Shown: positions 43,898 through 53,122, numbered from the stretch's first letter. The stretch is 64,000 nt of DNA from Pseudogracilibacillus sp037072025 (GCF_037072025.1 NZ_JAXHDD010000007.1:1-64000), one strand, 5' to 3'. The notes: generated by a model from the letters alone, not told the origin. Numbers and translations are program-made.

Positions 43898-43978
43898 ATT
43901 ATAATATATAACCGGTTACATTTCAATATATTCATTAGTGGTACCGGTTACGTAATGGATTATAAAAAAACCGGTTAC
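43898..43978. promoter_or_regulatory. Divergent sugar promoters with three ACCGGTTAC operators
   Basis: ACCGGTTAC occurs at 43911-43919, 43943-43951 and 43970-43978. The reverse promoter for rbsD is TTGAAA (complement of 43921-43926), 17 bp, TATAAT (complement of 43898-43903), and operator 1 fills its spacer. Operator 3 overlaps the rbsR leader just before AGGAGG. The palindromic core AACCGGTT is typical of a LacI-family regulator. Confidence 0.88.
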
Positions 43979-43991
43979 AGGAGGTGTAAAG

Positions 43992-44984
43992 ATGGCTACA
44001 ATTCGTGATGTTGCAAAAAAAGCGGGGGTATCTATCGCTACTGTATCTCGGGTTATTAATAATAAAGGCACGATAAGAAAAGAAACAAAGGAAACTGTAC
44101 AACAAGCAATTAAAGATTTAGCTTATACGCCAAATATGGTTGCAAGAGGGTTATCTAACCGTAGATCGTATGCAGTTGCATTAATTGTTCCAACAATTAC
44201 GAACCCGTTTTTCCCTGAAATGGCAAGAGCAGTTGAAGATATTGCTAGAGAAAATGGGTACAATGTACTGTTATGTAATACGGATGACAGACGTGATAGA
44301 TTAATAGATTATATTGATTCATTAAGTTCCCAATATGTAGATGGGATCATCATTAACTCACATAATATTATGAGAGAGGATTTACAAAAATTAAAAAGTT
44401 TAGGAATTCCATTAGTGATGATGGATAGAGTCTTACAGGATCATGACTTTACTTCGATCACAGTAAAAAACCGTGAAGGTGGCAGGATGGCAACTGAGCA
44501 TCTTGTCGAAGTGGGATGTAAGCGGATTGCACATATTAGTGGGTTGGAAGATACATTAAACGCAACTCACCGAATGTGGGGATATCGAGATGTCGTAAGT
44601 AATATGCCATGGTTTGATCCAAGCTGGATTGGAATGGCCGAATTTAGCGTACAAAGTGGGTATCAAGTAGCAAAAGAATTATTTTCACGTCATCCAGAAA
44701 TCGACGGCATTTTTTGTTCCAACGATTTAATCGCTATCGGTGCGTTAAAAGCGGCGTACGAATGGGGGAAAAAAATCCCGAATGAACTTGCAATAGTTGG
44801 CTTTGATGGAATTGATATGAGTAGGCTTACGGTTCCAAGTATCACAACGATCCAGCAGCCGATTTATCATATGGGTCAACTTGCGATGAAAGAACTATTA
44901 AAGCAAATTGAAGAACGAAATAATGAACCAAAAAAATTTGAGCTAAATGTTGACTTTGTACTTAGAGAATCAACAATGAGATAA
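43992..44984 (+). CDS. rbsR: LacI-family transcriptional regulator (RbsR-like)
   Basis: 330 residues with N-terminal helix-turn-helix IRDVAKKAGVSIATVSRVIN and hinge helix PNMVARGLSNRRS, then a periplasmic-binding-protein-like effector domain. It presumably binds the three ACCGGTTAC sites and represses both transcription units until the sugar binds. As first gene of the right-hand operon it is autoregulated by position. Confidence 0.93.
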   Translation: MATIRDVAKKAGVSIATVSRVINNKGTIRKETKETVQQAIKDLAYTPNMVARGLSNRRSYAVALIVPTITNPFFPEMARAVEDIARENGYNVLLCNTDDRRDRLIDYIDSLSSQYVDGIIINSHNIMREDLQKLKSLGIPLVMMDRVLQDHDFTSITVKNREGGRMATEHLVEVGCKRIAHISGLEDTLNATHRMWGYRDVVSNMPWFDPSWIGMAEFSVQSGYQVAKELFSRHPEIDGIFCSNDLIAIGALKAAYEWGKKIPNELAIVGFDGIDMSRLTVPSITTIQQPIYHMGQLAMKELLKQIEERNNEPKKFELNVDFVLRESTMR

Positions 44985-45031
44985 AACAGTTTACAAGAAG
45001 GATTTTTCGAGAATCCTTAGGAGGAAAAATT

Positions 45032-45973
45032 ATGTCCAAAATTTGTGTCGTTGGAAGTATAAATATGGATATTGTTACATCTGTTGATGTGTATCCGGAA
45101 AGGGGTCAAACAGTTTTTGGGAAAGAAATAATGGAATTCCCAGGTGGAAAAGGGGCAAACCAATCAATTGCTTGTGCTAGACAAAATAAAGAAGTTTCGT
45201 TAATCGGTTGTGTAGGCGAAGATGTTCACGGGAATACATTAATTAACGATTTACAAAAAAATCAAGTGGATACATCGAGTATAAAAAGACTAGCCGATGC
45301 TAGTTCTGGTCAAACAACAATTATTTTAGATGATGAAGCGGAAAACACGATTATTTATGTAGAAGGTGCAAATGGTGAACTTACCCCAGCATATGTTGCG
45401 GAATGTATTCAGAGATTAGATGCTAAGATTTTACTTACCCAAATGGAATCTCCTTATGAAACTGTTCTGATGGCAATGAAAACGGCAAAGGAAAAAGGGC
45501 TAAACGTTATTCTTGATCCTGCCCCTGCCAACCAAGTAACAGATGAACTGATTCAGCTAGCAGATATCGTACTCCCAAATATCCACGAAACAGAGGTTTT
45601 AACTGGAGTACTCATCAAAGATAAACAATCTGCACAAAAGGCGGCAAATATTTTTCGCTTAAAGGGTGTCGAACAAGGTGTTTTAAAATTAGGGTCATCA
45701 GGCTCATATATTTTCGATGGTGATGCATTAACGTTTGTTGAATCAATTAAAGTGAAGGCTGTTGACACAGTAGGGGCTGGAGATTGTTTTGCTGGTGCCT
45801 TAGCAAGTGCGCTCATAGACGGACAAAGTTTAGTAGAAGCGGCAACATATGCTAATATCGTTGCTGCCTTAAAAGTGACAAAACATGGGGCACAAGCCGG
45901 AATCCCGACGATGGAAGAAGTACAAACTTTTTGCAAACAAAATAATTTGGCTATTTACTTACAAAACAATTAA
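45032..45973 (+). CDS. rbsK: Ribokinase-family sugar kinase
   Basis: 313 residues of the PfkB/ribokinase fold with GSINMDIV, GGKGANQSIA and catalytic-base motif DTVGAGDCFAGAL. It phosphorylates the incoming sugar at C5 or C6. Given the Fsa and AlsE-like genes that follow, the substrate may be a hexose such as allose or allulose as well as ribose. Confidence 0.92.
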   Translation: MSKICVVGSINMDIVTSVDVYPERGQTVFGKEIMEFPGGKGANQSIACARQNKEVSLIGCVGEDVHGNTLINDLQKNQVDTSSIKRLADASSGQTTIILDDEAENTIIYVEGANGELTPAYVAECIQRLDAKILLTQMESPYETVLMAMKTAKEKGLNVILDPAPANQVTDELIQLADIVLPNIHETEVLTGVLIKDKQSAQKAANIFRLKGVEQGVLKLGSSGSYIFDGDALTFVESIKVKAVDTVGAGDCFAGALASALIDGQSLVEAATYANIVAALKVTKHGAQAGIPTMEEVQTFCKQNNLAIYLQNN

Positions 45974-45989
45974 AAGAAGGAGTCGAACA

Positions 45990-46664
45990 ATGTTATACCT
46001 CGATACAGCGAATATTGAAGAACTTAAAAAAGCAACGCGAGTGAATATTTTAAAAGGTGTGACGACAAATCCGTCCATCCTTCTTAAAGAAAAAAAACAG
46101 CGTAAAGATATAATTAACGAAATTTTATCAGTAACAACAGGAGAAGTATTTGTTCAAACAGAAGGAATGTCAGTTGAGGAAATTCTTACAGATGGTGAGG
46201 CAATCCTTGATATATTTCAATCAGAACGGATTGCTCTTAAAATACCTGCACACTTGGAAGGAGTAGAAGCGATTAAATCAATGAAAGATCGCCATCCAAG
46301 CGTAAAAATATTAGCAACGGCCATCTATTCAGCTGATCAAGGATTACTTGCTGCAATGGCAGGAAGTGATTATATTGCACCATATGTGAACCGAATGGAA
46401 AACAACAATATTGATCCGTATGAAGCGATTCGAACAATCCGAAAAGTCTATGATGATCAACAGTTTTCCACAAAAATATTGGCTGCAAGTTTTAAAAACA
46501 CGAGCCAAATCGTACAAATTTTAGCAGCGGGGGCACACACAGCAACGATTTCGTACGAGCTATTTGCACAAATGGCGAATAAAGGACTTGCTCTTGAAGC
46601 AATTGAGAAGTTTAATGCCGATGCTTCTGAACTAAGTGCTTTAGAAGGGCGTACTAATGCATAA
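45990..46664 (+). CDS. fsa: Fructose-6-phosphate aldolase / transaldolase-like protein
   Basis: 224 residues of the small transaldolase family. Schiff-base Lys84 is in ALKIPA. Gln56 (FVQTEG), Thr110 (LATAIY) and Tyr132 (APYVNR) match the Gln59, Thr109 and Tyr131 set of E. coli FsaA, whereas transaldolases have Glu and Phe at the outer two positions. Cleavage of fructose-6-phosphate to dihydroxyacetone and glyceraldehyde-3-phosphate is therefore likely. Start 45990 follows AAGGAGT. Confidence 0.85.
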   Translation: MLYLDTANIEELKKATRVNILKGVTTNPSILLKEKKQRKDIINEILSVTTGEVFVQTEGMSVEEILTDGEAILDIFQSERIALKIPAHLEGVEAIKSMKDRHPSVKILATAIYSADQGLLAAMAGSDYIAPYVNRMENNNIDPYEAIRTIRKVYDDQQFSTKILAASFKNTSQIVQILAAGAHTATISYELFAQMANKGLALEAIEKFNADASELSALEGRTNA

Positions 46665-47319
46665 AATTGCTGCATCGATCATGTGTGCCGATCAAATCCG
46701 TTTAAAAGAAGAGTTATGTAATTTGGAGCAAGCAGGAATTGAACTATTACATTGTGATGTGATGGATGGGGTTTTTGTAAATAATTTAGCGATGGGACCT
46801 TATGTATTAGAGGAAATTAAAGAGGCAACATCGATTCCTTTGGATATTCATTTAGCTACAGTTTCACCAGCAAAATACATTGAAATGTTTGCTGGGCTGC
46901 AACCGGAATATATGTCATTTCACATTGAAACAACAAACGATGCGGGAAAAGAAATTGATCTCTTGCAAAAAAAGAATATTAAGCCAGTTATTGCAATAAG
47001 TCCGGAAACATCGGTCGAGGAAATCGTTCCCTATTTATCCGAGGTAGCCATGGTTCTAATGATGACAGTAAATCCCGGTTTTGCCGGTCAAGCTTTTAAT
47101 TATTCCGTTCTTGAAAAACTCGACATATTACAGGAACGGGTAGCAAATCTAGGTTCTCGTCCGTTGATTGAAGTCGATGGAAATATTAATGAAAAAACGA
47201 TTCCAAGTTTAGTTGAAAAAGGTGCTAACGTATTTGTGCTCGGAACTTCCCAACTTTTTAATGAGAAGGAAGGCGGCTATACAGAAAAGGTAGAAAATGT
47301 TCGAAAAATTTTTCTATAA
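46657..47319 (+). CDS. AlsE-like sugar-phosphate 3-epimerase (Rpe family)
   Basis: 220-residue TIM barrel with HCDVMDG and MTVNPGFAGQAF metal/phosphate motifs. The C-terminal VLGTSQLFN resembles allulose-6-phosphate epimerase AlsE (VGTSGLFN) more than Rpe (AGSAIF), and FAGQ replaces the FGGQ of Rpe. It may convert allulose-6-phosphate to fructose-6-phosphate, feeding the aldolase encoded just upstream, whose gene it overlaps by 8 bp. Confidence 0.82.
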   Translation: MHKIAASIMCADQIRLKEELCNLEQAGIELLHCDVMDGVFVNNLAMGPYVLEEIKEATSIPLDIHLATVSPAKYIEMFAGLQPEYMSFHIETTNDAGKEIDLLQKKNIKPVIAISPETSVEEIVPYLSEVAMVLMMTVNPGFAGQAFNYSVLEKLDILQERVANLGSRPLIEVDGNINEKTIPSLVEKGANVFVLGTSQLFNEKEGGYTEKVENVRKIFL

Positions 47320-47331
47320 GGAGGTGGAGTG

Positions 47332-48843
47332 ATGGGTCAAGAATATTTTGTTGAAATGACCGGGATCAATAAATCATTTTCCGGGGTTCATGTGTTAAAA
47401 GATATTCATTTTAATGTTGCAAAAGGGGAAGTTCATGCCCTAATGGGCGAGAACGGTGCCGGGAAGTCAACTTTAATTAAAATTTTATCCGGAGTCTATA
47501 CACGTGATAATGGTGTCGTTAAAGTAAAAGGAGAACAGGTATCCTTTACAAACCCAAAAGAGGCAGAAGAGCGTGGGATCAATATTATTCACCAAGAGCT
47601 AAATATTATCCCGCATTTGACTGTTACGCAAAATATGTTTTTAGGAAAAGAACTAACCTTTGGAAAACTAGGATTCTTAAATAAAAAAGCGATGAAAGAT
47701 GCAACGCTTGAAAGTTTAAAAGAATTAGGGGTTACGAATATAAATCCCGATGAACTTGCAGGAAATTTATCCGTAGGTCAGCAGCAAATGATAGAGATTG
47801 CTAGAGCACTTGCAACCAAATCTGAATTAATAATTATGGACGAACCGACAGCAGCACTTACAGATAGAGAAATTGAAGTTTTATTTGAAGTCGTTAACTC
47901 ATTGCGTGAACGAGGTGTCAGTATTATTTACGTTTCACACCGTATGGAAGAAATATTTAAAATTTGTGACCGTATAACGGTACTCAGAGACGGTGAATAT
48001 ATCGGAACAGAAAATATTAAAGAAACATCATTTGATGAGGTTGTACGAATGATGGTTGGTCGTGAGCTAGGGGAGCGATTTCCGGTTAGAAATGCTGAAA
48101 TCGGTGATGTAGTTTTTGAGGTAAAAGACTTAGAATTAGAAAGTCTTTTTGCCGATGTTAATTTAGAAGTAAGAGCAGGAGAAATACTCGGTGTTGCGGG
48201 TTTAATGGGAGCAGGCAGAACCGAAGTAATGGAAACCATCTTTGGTTATCGGAAGAAAAGTAAAGGAAAAATATTTTTATACGGAAAAGAACTTGTCATT
48301 AACCATCCGCTAGATGCCATAAAAGCCGGATTAGCCTTTGTTACCGAAGACCGAAAAGATAAAGGACTCGTTATAAATGCATCGATTCGTGAAAACATCT
48401 CCTTAACAAACATGAATTCATTCTCAAGTAATGGGGTTGTTTCCAAAACAAAAGAAGTAGAACTTGTAAATAAATTAATGGAAAAACTCCATGTCAGAGC
48501 ATCCGGAATGAGCCAAGAAGTAAAACGATTAAGTGGCGGAAATCAACAAAAAGTCGTTATTGCAAAATGGATCGGTATTAGCCCCAAAGTGCTCCTCCTT
48601 GATGAGCCGACACGTGGAGTGGACATTGGCGCAAAAAAAGAAATTTACTCCATCATGAATGAATTGAGTGAAAGTGGTGTGGCAATTATTATGGTCTCTT
48701 CAGAATTACCTGAAGTACTAGGAGTTAGTGACCGAATCATGGTGCTCCACGAAGGAAAAGTGACTACAGTATTAAACAGAGAAGAAGCAGATCAGGAAAA
48801 AATTATGGTTGCAGCCACAGGGAGGGTAAACGATGAAGGGTAA
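47332..48843 (+). CDS. rbsA: Ribose-type ABC importer ATPase RbsA
   Basis: 503 residues with two ATPase domains: the first is canonical (GENGAGKST, LSVGQQQ, MDEPTAAL), the second has the degenerate P-loop GLMGAGRTE usual in RbsA and a signature LSGGNQQK. ATG 47332 is spaced from AAGGAGGTGG; a GTG at 47329 is too close. It overlaps rbsC by 11 bp. Confidence 0.95.
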   Translation: MGQEYFVEMTGINKSFSGVHVLKDIHFNVAKGEVHALMGENGAGKSTLIKILSGVYTRDNGVVKVKGEQVSFTNPKEAEERGINIIHQELNIIPHLTVTQNMFLGKELTFGKLGFLNKKAMKDATLESLKELGVTNINPDELAGNLSVGQQQMIEIARALATKSELIIMDEPTAALTDREIEVLFEVVNSLRERGVSIIYVSHRMEEIFKICDRITVLRDGEYIGTENIKETSFDEVVRMMVGRELGERFPVRNAEIGDVVFEVKDLELESLFADVNLEVRAGEILGVAGLMGAGRTEVMETIFGYRKKSKGKIFLYGKELVINHPLDAIKAGLAFVTEDRKDKGLVINASIRENISLTNMNSFSSNGVVSKTKEVELVNKLMEKLHVRASGMSQEVKRLSGGNQQKVVIAKWIGISPKVLLLDEPTRGVDIGAKKEIYSIMNELSESGVAIIMVSSELPEVLGVSDRIMVLHEGKVTTVLNREEADQEKIMVAATGRVNDEG

Positions 48844-49768
48844 ATTAAGAAATAATATAGCAAAACTTGGTCCATTCATAGGGTTAATCTTAATGATTAT
48901 TCTATTAGCCATATTTAATGATAACTTTTTAACAACCAACAATATTTTAAACTTATTACGACAAATTTCAATTAATGCATTAATTGCTTTTGGGATGACA
49001 TTTGTCATTTTAACTGCAGGAATTGATTTATCAGTAGGTTCCATGTTAGCACTAGGTAGTGCACTTACTGCAGGAATGCTTACAAGTGGAATGGATCCTA
49101 TTTTAGCAATCTGTTTAGGATTATTCTTAGGTTTAGTCCTTGGGGCAATTAACGGAATCATTATTACAAAAGGGAAAGTGGCACCGTTTATCGCAACACT
49201 TGCGACAATGACGATTTTTAGAGGCGCTACGCTTGTATACACTGATGGAAAACCAATCACAGGATTATCTGATAGTACAGCATTTGAAATGATTGGTAAA
49301 GGATATTTTTTCTGGATTCCTGTTCCCGTTATCTTTATGATTATTGTTTTCATTATTCTTTATTTTGTATTAAATAATACGGTGTTTGGTAGAAGAGTGT
49401 ATGCAGTTGGAGGAAATGAAGAAGCTGCGACCTTATCTGGAATTAAAACGGACAATGTGAAAATTTGGGTTTATGCTCTTACGGGTATGTTGTCTGTTTT
49501 AGCCGGGATTATCTTAATGAGTCGTTTAAATTCTGCACAGCCAACCGCTGGAACAACGTATGAGTTAGATGCGATCGCTGCAGTAGTAATAGGTGGAACA
49601 AGTTTAATGGGCGGAAGAGGCCGAATTACAGGAACATTAATCGGATGTTTAATCATTGGTGTTATTAGTAATGGTCTAAACTTATTAAACGTCTCATCTT
49701 TCTATCAGCAGATTGTAAAAGGAGCAGTAATACTATTTGCTGTTTTGCTAGACCGCCGCTCGAATTAA
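48833..49768 (+). CDS. rbsC: Ribose-type ABC importer permease RbsC
   Basis: 311 residues with eight to ten helices and the permease motifs LTAGIDLSVGSMLALGSAL and AIAAVVIGGTSLMGGRG. It forms the membrane channel with RbsA, coupled by overlap. Confidence 0.95.
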   Translation: MKGKLRNNIAKLGPFIGLILMIILLAIFNDNFLTTNNILNLLRQISINALIAFGMTFVILTAGIDLSVGSMLALGSALTAGMLTSGMDPILAICLGLFLGLVLGAINGIIITKGKVAPFIATLATMTIFRGATLVYTDGKPITGLSDSTAFEMIGKGYFFWIPVPVIFMIIVFIILYFVLNNTVFGRRVYAVGGNEEAATLSGIKTDNVKIWVYALTGMLSVLAGIILMSRLNSAQPTAGTTYELDAIAAVVIGGTSLMGGRGRITGTLIGCLIIGVISNGLNLLNVSSFYQQIVKGAVILFAVLLDRRSN

Positions 49769-49802
49769 TTATTAAGACGGCGTATTGATAAGCTTATAAT
49801 TT

Positions 49803-49824
49803 GTTTTTAAGTTTGCTTAAAAAC
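49803..49824 (+). promoter_or_regulatory. Intra-operon hairpin between rbsC and rbsB
   Basis: GTTTTTAAG (49803-49811) and CTTAAAAAC (49816-49824) form a perfect 9-bp stem in the 131-bp gap. It may protect the rbsB message so that the binding protein is made in excess, a common pattern for such operons. Confidence 0.5.
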
Positions 49825-49899
49825 ATTCAAACTCGTTTAATAAGGTATTTTTTAAAATATCTATTAAAAAATATAAAACTTTTACAAGGAGGAAAAGGT

Positions 49900-50862
49900 A
49901 TGAAAAAGTGGTTAGTTAGTATATTAGCAATAGTATTTATTTTTGCGCTTGCTGCTTGTTCCACAGATCAGCCTGGTTCTGATGAAAAGTCAGACGATGC
50001 GGATAAAACAGAGGAAAAGCAAACAACTGGAGACGATGCAGAGAGTTTTAAAATAGGATTTTCTATTTCGACTCAGAATAATCCATTCTTTATTGATTTA
50101 GGAGAAGGGGCAGAAGAAGCCGCAGAAGCAAATGGTCTAGATATCGTTGTTGCTGATGCACAAGATGACCCCTCGAAGCAAATAAGTGATATCGAGGATT
50201 TAATACAACAAGACATTGATATCCTTTTAGTTAATCCAACAGATGACGAGGCTGTTGTAGCTGGAATCGAATCAGCAAATGATGCAGGAATTCCAGTGAT
50301 TACAGTGGATAGAAGTGCAAATGGTGGAGATGTTGTTACACATATCGCGTCTGATAACATCGCTGGTGGTGAAATGGCTGGAGCATTCATTCAAGAACTA
50401 CTAGGCGATGGAGGCGGAAAAATGGTAGAACTTGAAGGAATCCCAGGGGTTCTTGCAACAACTGAGCGTGGAGAAGGATTTCACAACATTATTGATGGAG
50501 TCGATTCTATTGAAGTAGTGGCAAATCAAACTGCCAATTTTGACCGTACAGAAGGACTTTCAGTAATGGAAAACATTTTACAAAACCATCAAGACATCGT
50601 AGCAGTTTTCGCACATAATGACGAAATGGCACTTGGTGCTGTTGAAGCTCTTGAAGCACAAGGAATGCTGGATGATGTAATAGTCGTTGGTTTTGATGCA
50701 ACGGATGACGCACGTGCAGCTGTTGAAGATGGGCGTATGGAAGCAACTGTTGCCCAGCAGCCAAAACTAATAAGTGAAAAAGCTGTTGAAGCTGCAATCG
50801 AAGTTGTAGCAGGTAATCCTGTTGAAGATTTCATTCCAGTCGAGCTTGAATTAATTAAATAA
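49900..50862 (+). CDS. rbsB: Ribose-type sugar-binding lipoprotein RbsB
   Basis: 320 residues: signal peptide with lipobox LAAC near residue 20, an Asp/Glu/Lys-rich linker to about residue 47, then a two-lobe periplasmic-binding fold (IGFSISTQNNPFFIDLGEG, DRSANGG, VGFDATDDARAAVEDG). It is anchored outside the membrane and feeds RbsAC. Start 49900 follows AAGGAGG. Confidence 0.95.
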   Translation: MKKWLVSILAIVFIFALAACSTDQPGSDEKSDDADKTEEKQTTGDDAESFKIGFSISTQNNPFFIDLGEGAEEAAEANGLDIVVADAQDDPSKQISDIEDLIQQDIDILLVNPTDDEAVVAGIESANDAGIPVITVDRSANGGDVVTHIASDNIAGGEMAGAFIQELLGDGGGKMVELEGIPGVLATTERGEGFHNIIDGVDSIEVVANQTANFDRTEGLSVMENILQNHQDIVAVFAHNDEMALGAVEALEAQGMLDDVIVVGFDATDDARAAVEDGRMEATVAQQPKLISEKAVEAAIEVVAGNPVEDFIPVELELIK

Positions 50863-50878
50863 TTAAGTTGTACAGTGG

Positions 50879-50913
50879 AAAACACACAGAAATGTAATTA
50901 GTCTGTGTGTTTT
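50879..50913 (+). terminator. Terminator of the rbs operon
   Basis: AAAACACACAGA (50879-50890) and TCTGTGTGTTTT (50902-50913) pair perfectly, followed by TTTGC. Confidence 0.9.
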
Positions 50914-50982
50914 TTGCTGTTTAAATCATGAAGTTTTCGGACCATCCGTAAAGTGTAATGCTTGATCCATAAAAAAATATGT

Positions 50983-51082
50983 TATCCGAATTACTATGTT
51001 TATATACACGAATCGAGATGGAACTGCGAAGGAAATACGTTTTCCACGCTATTTGTAATTTAACGATGATAGTTCGGATTTC
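50983..51082. repeat. Expanded relative of the ATCCGAACTA hairpin
   Basis: ATCCGAA and ACTAT (50984-50996) face ATAGTTCGGAT (51069-51079) across about 70 bases. The arms match the terminator family, but the left arm carries an insertion. On the forward strand the right arm ends in TTTCTTT. Confidence 0.5.
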
Positions 51083-51113
51083 TTTATGACTAAAACACTT
51101 TTGTCTTAGTTAT

Positions 51114-51581
51114 TTATTTTCTATCTTCAATGTCTACTTTTTTCCCATCGTCAAATTCAATTTCAACATCTATTTTAATATAATCATTCGGTAAATCAAA
51201 TGCGTTCAGAACTTGATCAATAATTTGTTGCTTAGTACTATTGCTCGTTACATCTAATTTGTTTGCCCTTTCGAAAATATGATCAAATGCTTCTCTGCCA
51301 CGTAAGTATACATTATTTAAATCATCTTCTACTTTGGCGAGAATAGGTTCATTTCGATCTTGATCAATCTCGGCTTCAAATTCTTTCCCGCCTTGATATT
51401 CAACGTCAATATCTATTTCGGAAAAATTAAGTTCTGCCATTTTTTCACGCATATATTCATCGTCGTTCTGCATAGGTGTATTATCAACATTCGGGTAACG
51501 AGCTGAATTTTCCACAATACTAAATGCTGATAAAACAAACAGACAGGTGAGAGACGCTAAAATAATTCCAAGTCTTTTCAT
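51114..51581 (-). CDS. YusW-like secreted protein
   Basis: 155 residues with an N-terminal signal peptide (MKRLGIILASLTCLFVLSAF) and no lipobox cysteine. The rest is acidic, with EAEIDQDRNEP and FDDGKKVDIEDRK matching the YusW-like family. A paralogue lies at 54348-54884 with the same endings. Function unknown. ATG 51581 is used because a GTG three codons upstream overlaps GGGAGGTG. Confidence 0.8.
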   Translation of the reverse strand: MKRLGIILASLTCLFVLSAFSIVENSARYPNVDNTPMQNDDEYMREKMAELNFSEIDIDVEYQGGKEFEAEIDQDRNEPILAKVEDDLNNVYLRGREAFDHIFERANKLDVTSNSTKQQIIDQVLNAFDLPNDYIKIDVEIEFDDGKKVDIEDRK

Positions 51582-51919
51582 TTTTTTCACCTCCCAAACT
51601 TAGCATCACCAAAAAAATATTAATTATGTAAATTTTACCTTTAGAAAAAGCAGGGGAAATTAATATAATTAGTTCAGTTCAAGAGCACACCTTTAATTGA
51701 ATTTATATTAATTTTCAATAGAAAAATTAGAGAATTGTATATCAATATAACACTTGAATTAGATGCTAATATATAAGTGCGATTTAAATCTTATCATTCA
51801 TCAATAATCTTAAAAATTTTTCGGGTTATTAGAGGGTTTATGTTATACTTTGTTTAATTTATTTTAATTCGTTTCTTCAACAAATGGGAAGATTGTCGAA
51901 CAAAATTGGGGGATTCGTA
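51582..51919. other. Gap of 340 bases, no gene seen
   Basis: Very AT-rich DNA upstream of the YusW-like gene (reverse) and the zinc-ribbon remnant (forward). No clear promoter pair or hairpin was identified. Confidence 0.3.
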
Positions 51920-52125
51920 ATGAAAAAGGTATGTAATCAATGTCAAACTAAAATGATAGAGGATTGCAAAGTAAATGTTGAAGGAGGAATGTACGGGATT
52001 AAAATTATCCACAATAGGGTAAAGGGGTTTTCAATAATGTTTCAGCAAAAACTAAAGCAGCCGTATGTCCAAATTGTGGTTATGTAGCTTTCTATATTGA
52101 CGAATTTAAAGAATTTAAGAAATAA
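51920..52125 (+). pseudogene. Frameshifted small zinc-ribbon protein
   Basis: MKKVCNQCQTKMIEDCKVNV...GIKII runs in one frame; after a G run near 52020 the protein continues in another frame as FNNVSAKTKAAVCPNCGYVA...EFKK. The two CxxC pairs (CNQC, CPNC) form a zinc ribbon of about 68 residues. A single base change at GGGG would restore it, so this is recent decay or a sequencing error. Confidence 0.75.
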
Positions 52126-52228
52126 ATTTACTTTTTAAACGGTCGCATTTGTTGTAAATCATTGGGGCAAAAACGATTTGTAGAAGAACAACTCGTTAAC
52201 TTAAAATTAATAACGAGGAGGGGTATTT

Positions 52229-52417
52229 ATGAATCAATCGGTCTTAAAAGATAGAAAATGGTTAAGATTAATATCTGCGTCAATTTTGTTAGTGATTTTT
52301 GCAATTATTATAGCAATAATTGAAGAGGGATTCTTTTGGGTGGGACCTATAATTTTCTCAATTTGGATGATGGTTTTAGCAGTAATAAGAGCTCGAAAAT
52401 TAAAAGATGAAAAGTGA
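52229..52417 (+). CDS. Small two-helix membrane protein
   Basis: 62 residues with two hydrophobic segments (ISASILLVIFAIIIAI and VGPIIFSIWMMVLAVI) and basic ends. GAGGAGGGG precedes the ATG at good spacing. I do not recognise the family. Confidence 0.65.
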   Translation: MNQSVLKDRKWLRLISASILLVIFAIIIAIIEEGFFWVGPIIFSIWMMVLAVIRARKLKDEK

Positions 52418-52572
52418 AAAGGTCAAATTATTTATTCTCTAAACTAAAATTACAGGGTAGAAAAGGCTGTATTGAAATGTTAAACGCGATTCAACCAAAC
52501 TTGGACATTATCATTGATGGAACACAACCGGTATCAGAAATTGTAAATCACATATGTGAACAGCTGAAATAA
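52414..52572 (+). pseudogene. C-terminal remnant of a kinase-like P-loop protein
   Basis: A 52-codon frame from a GTG overlapping the previous stop. The readable part GRKGCIEMLNAIQPNLDIII and DGTQPVSEIVNHICEQLK looks like the C-terminal helix region of nucleotide or shikimate-type kinases. No P-loop is present, so it is a fragment. The assignment is weak. Confidence 0.4.
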
Positions 52573-52704
52573 TCCAGTAAGCATCTTCATCAAACGGTTA
52601 TTTAATGGAATAGGACTTCATAAGAAAATGTATTAAAAAGCGCAGAATATTCAGCGCCTTTTATGGTATTTTTAAACAAAATACAATTACGGGGGGTAAG
52701 AAGT

Positions 52705-53122
52705 ATGTCTTTATTTTCACAAACGATAACTGACTTTTGGTGGGGTCAATTCTTGAACGTGGATGTCCTCTATAGTGATGAAGTTTTTACTGTCGCCATC
52801 AATCCTAAACTGAGTACAGACAGACGAGTATGGTGCTAGAAACTTCTGACGGCAGGGTTATGGCGGGCCTGATGCCTACTATGGCAGATAAAATAGGCCT
52901 GTTTCAACGAAAAGATCTGTCCAAGAGAACCTTCCTCCAAAAATTGAATGGAGAGGGAATCATTCTGCATGGAGAAGATTATCTTTTTTATTTTTCGGAA
53001 ACTGATAAGAACGTATTGCTTCAAGAGAAACTGAAGAGCTGCGCCAATTAACAGAGAAAGATGATACTGTTTTCTCCGAGTTCCAGTTCTCTGCCTCAGA
53101 ACAAGGCTTGGAAAAAACATAA
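52705..53122 (+). pseudogene. Truncated, frameshifted GNAT acetyltransferase N-terminus
   Basis: Three frames in order give FWWGQFLNVDVLYSDEVF, then LETSDGRVMAGLMPTMADK, then EELRQLTEKDDTVFSEF with FSASEQ. This fits the N-terminal half of a family of GNAT proteins; the acetyl-CoA-binding half is missing. The middle piece is richer in G+C than neighbours, hinting at acquired DNA. Confidence 0.6.

Noticed and set aside
45885..45989. N-terminal extension of the aldolase overlapping rbsK
   Set aside because: A strong ribosome site and the family start MLYLDTANIEE fix the start at 45990.
48772..49353. 193-codon reverse frame opposite rbsC
   Set aside because: Antisense shadow of a conserved permease with overlapping coupled neighbours.
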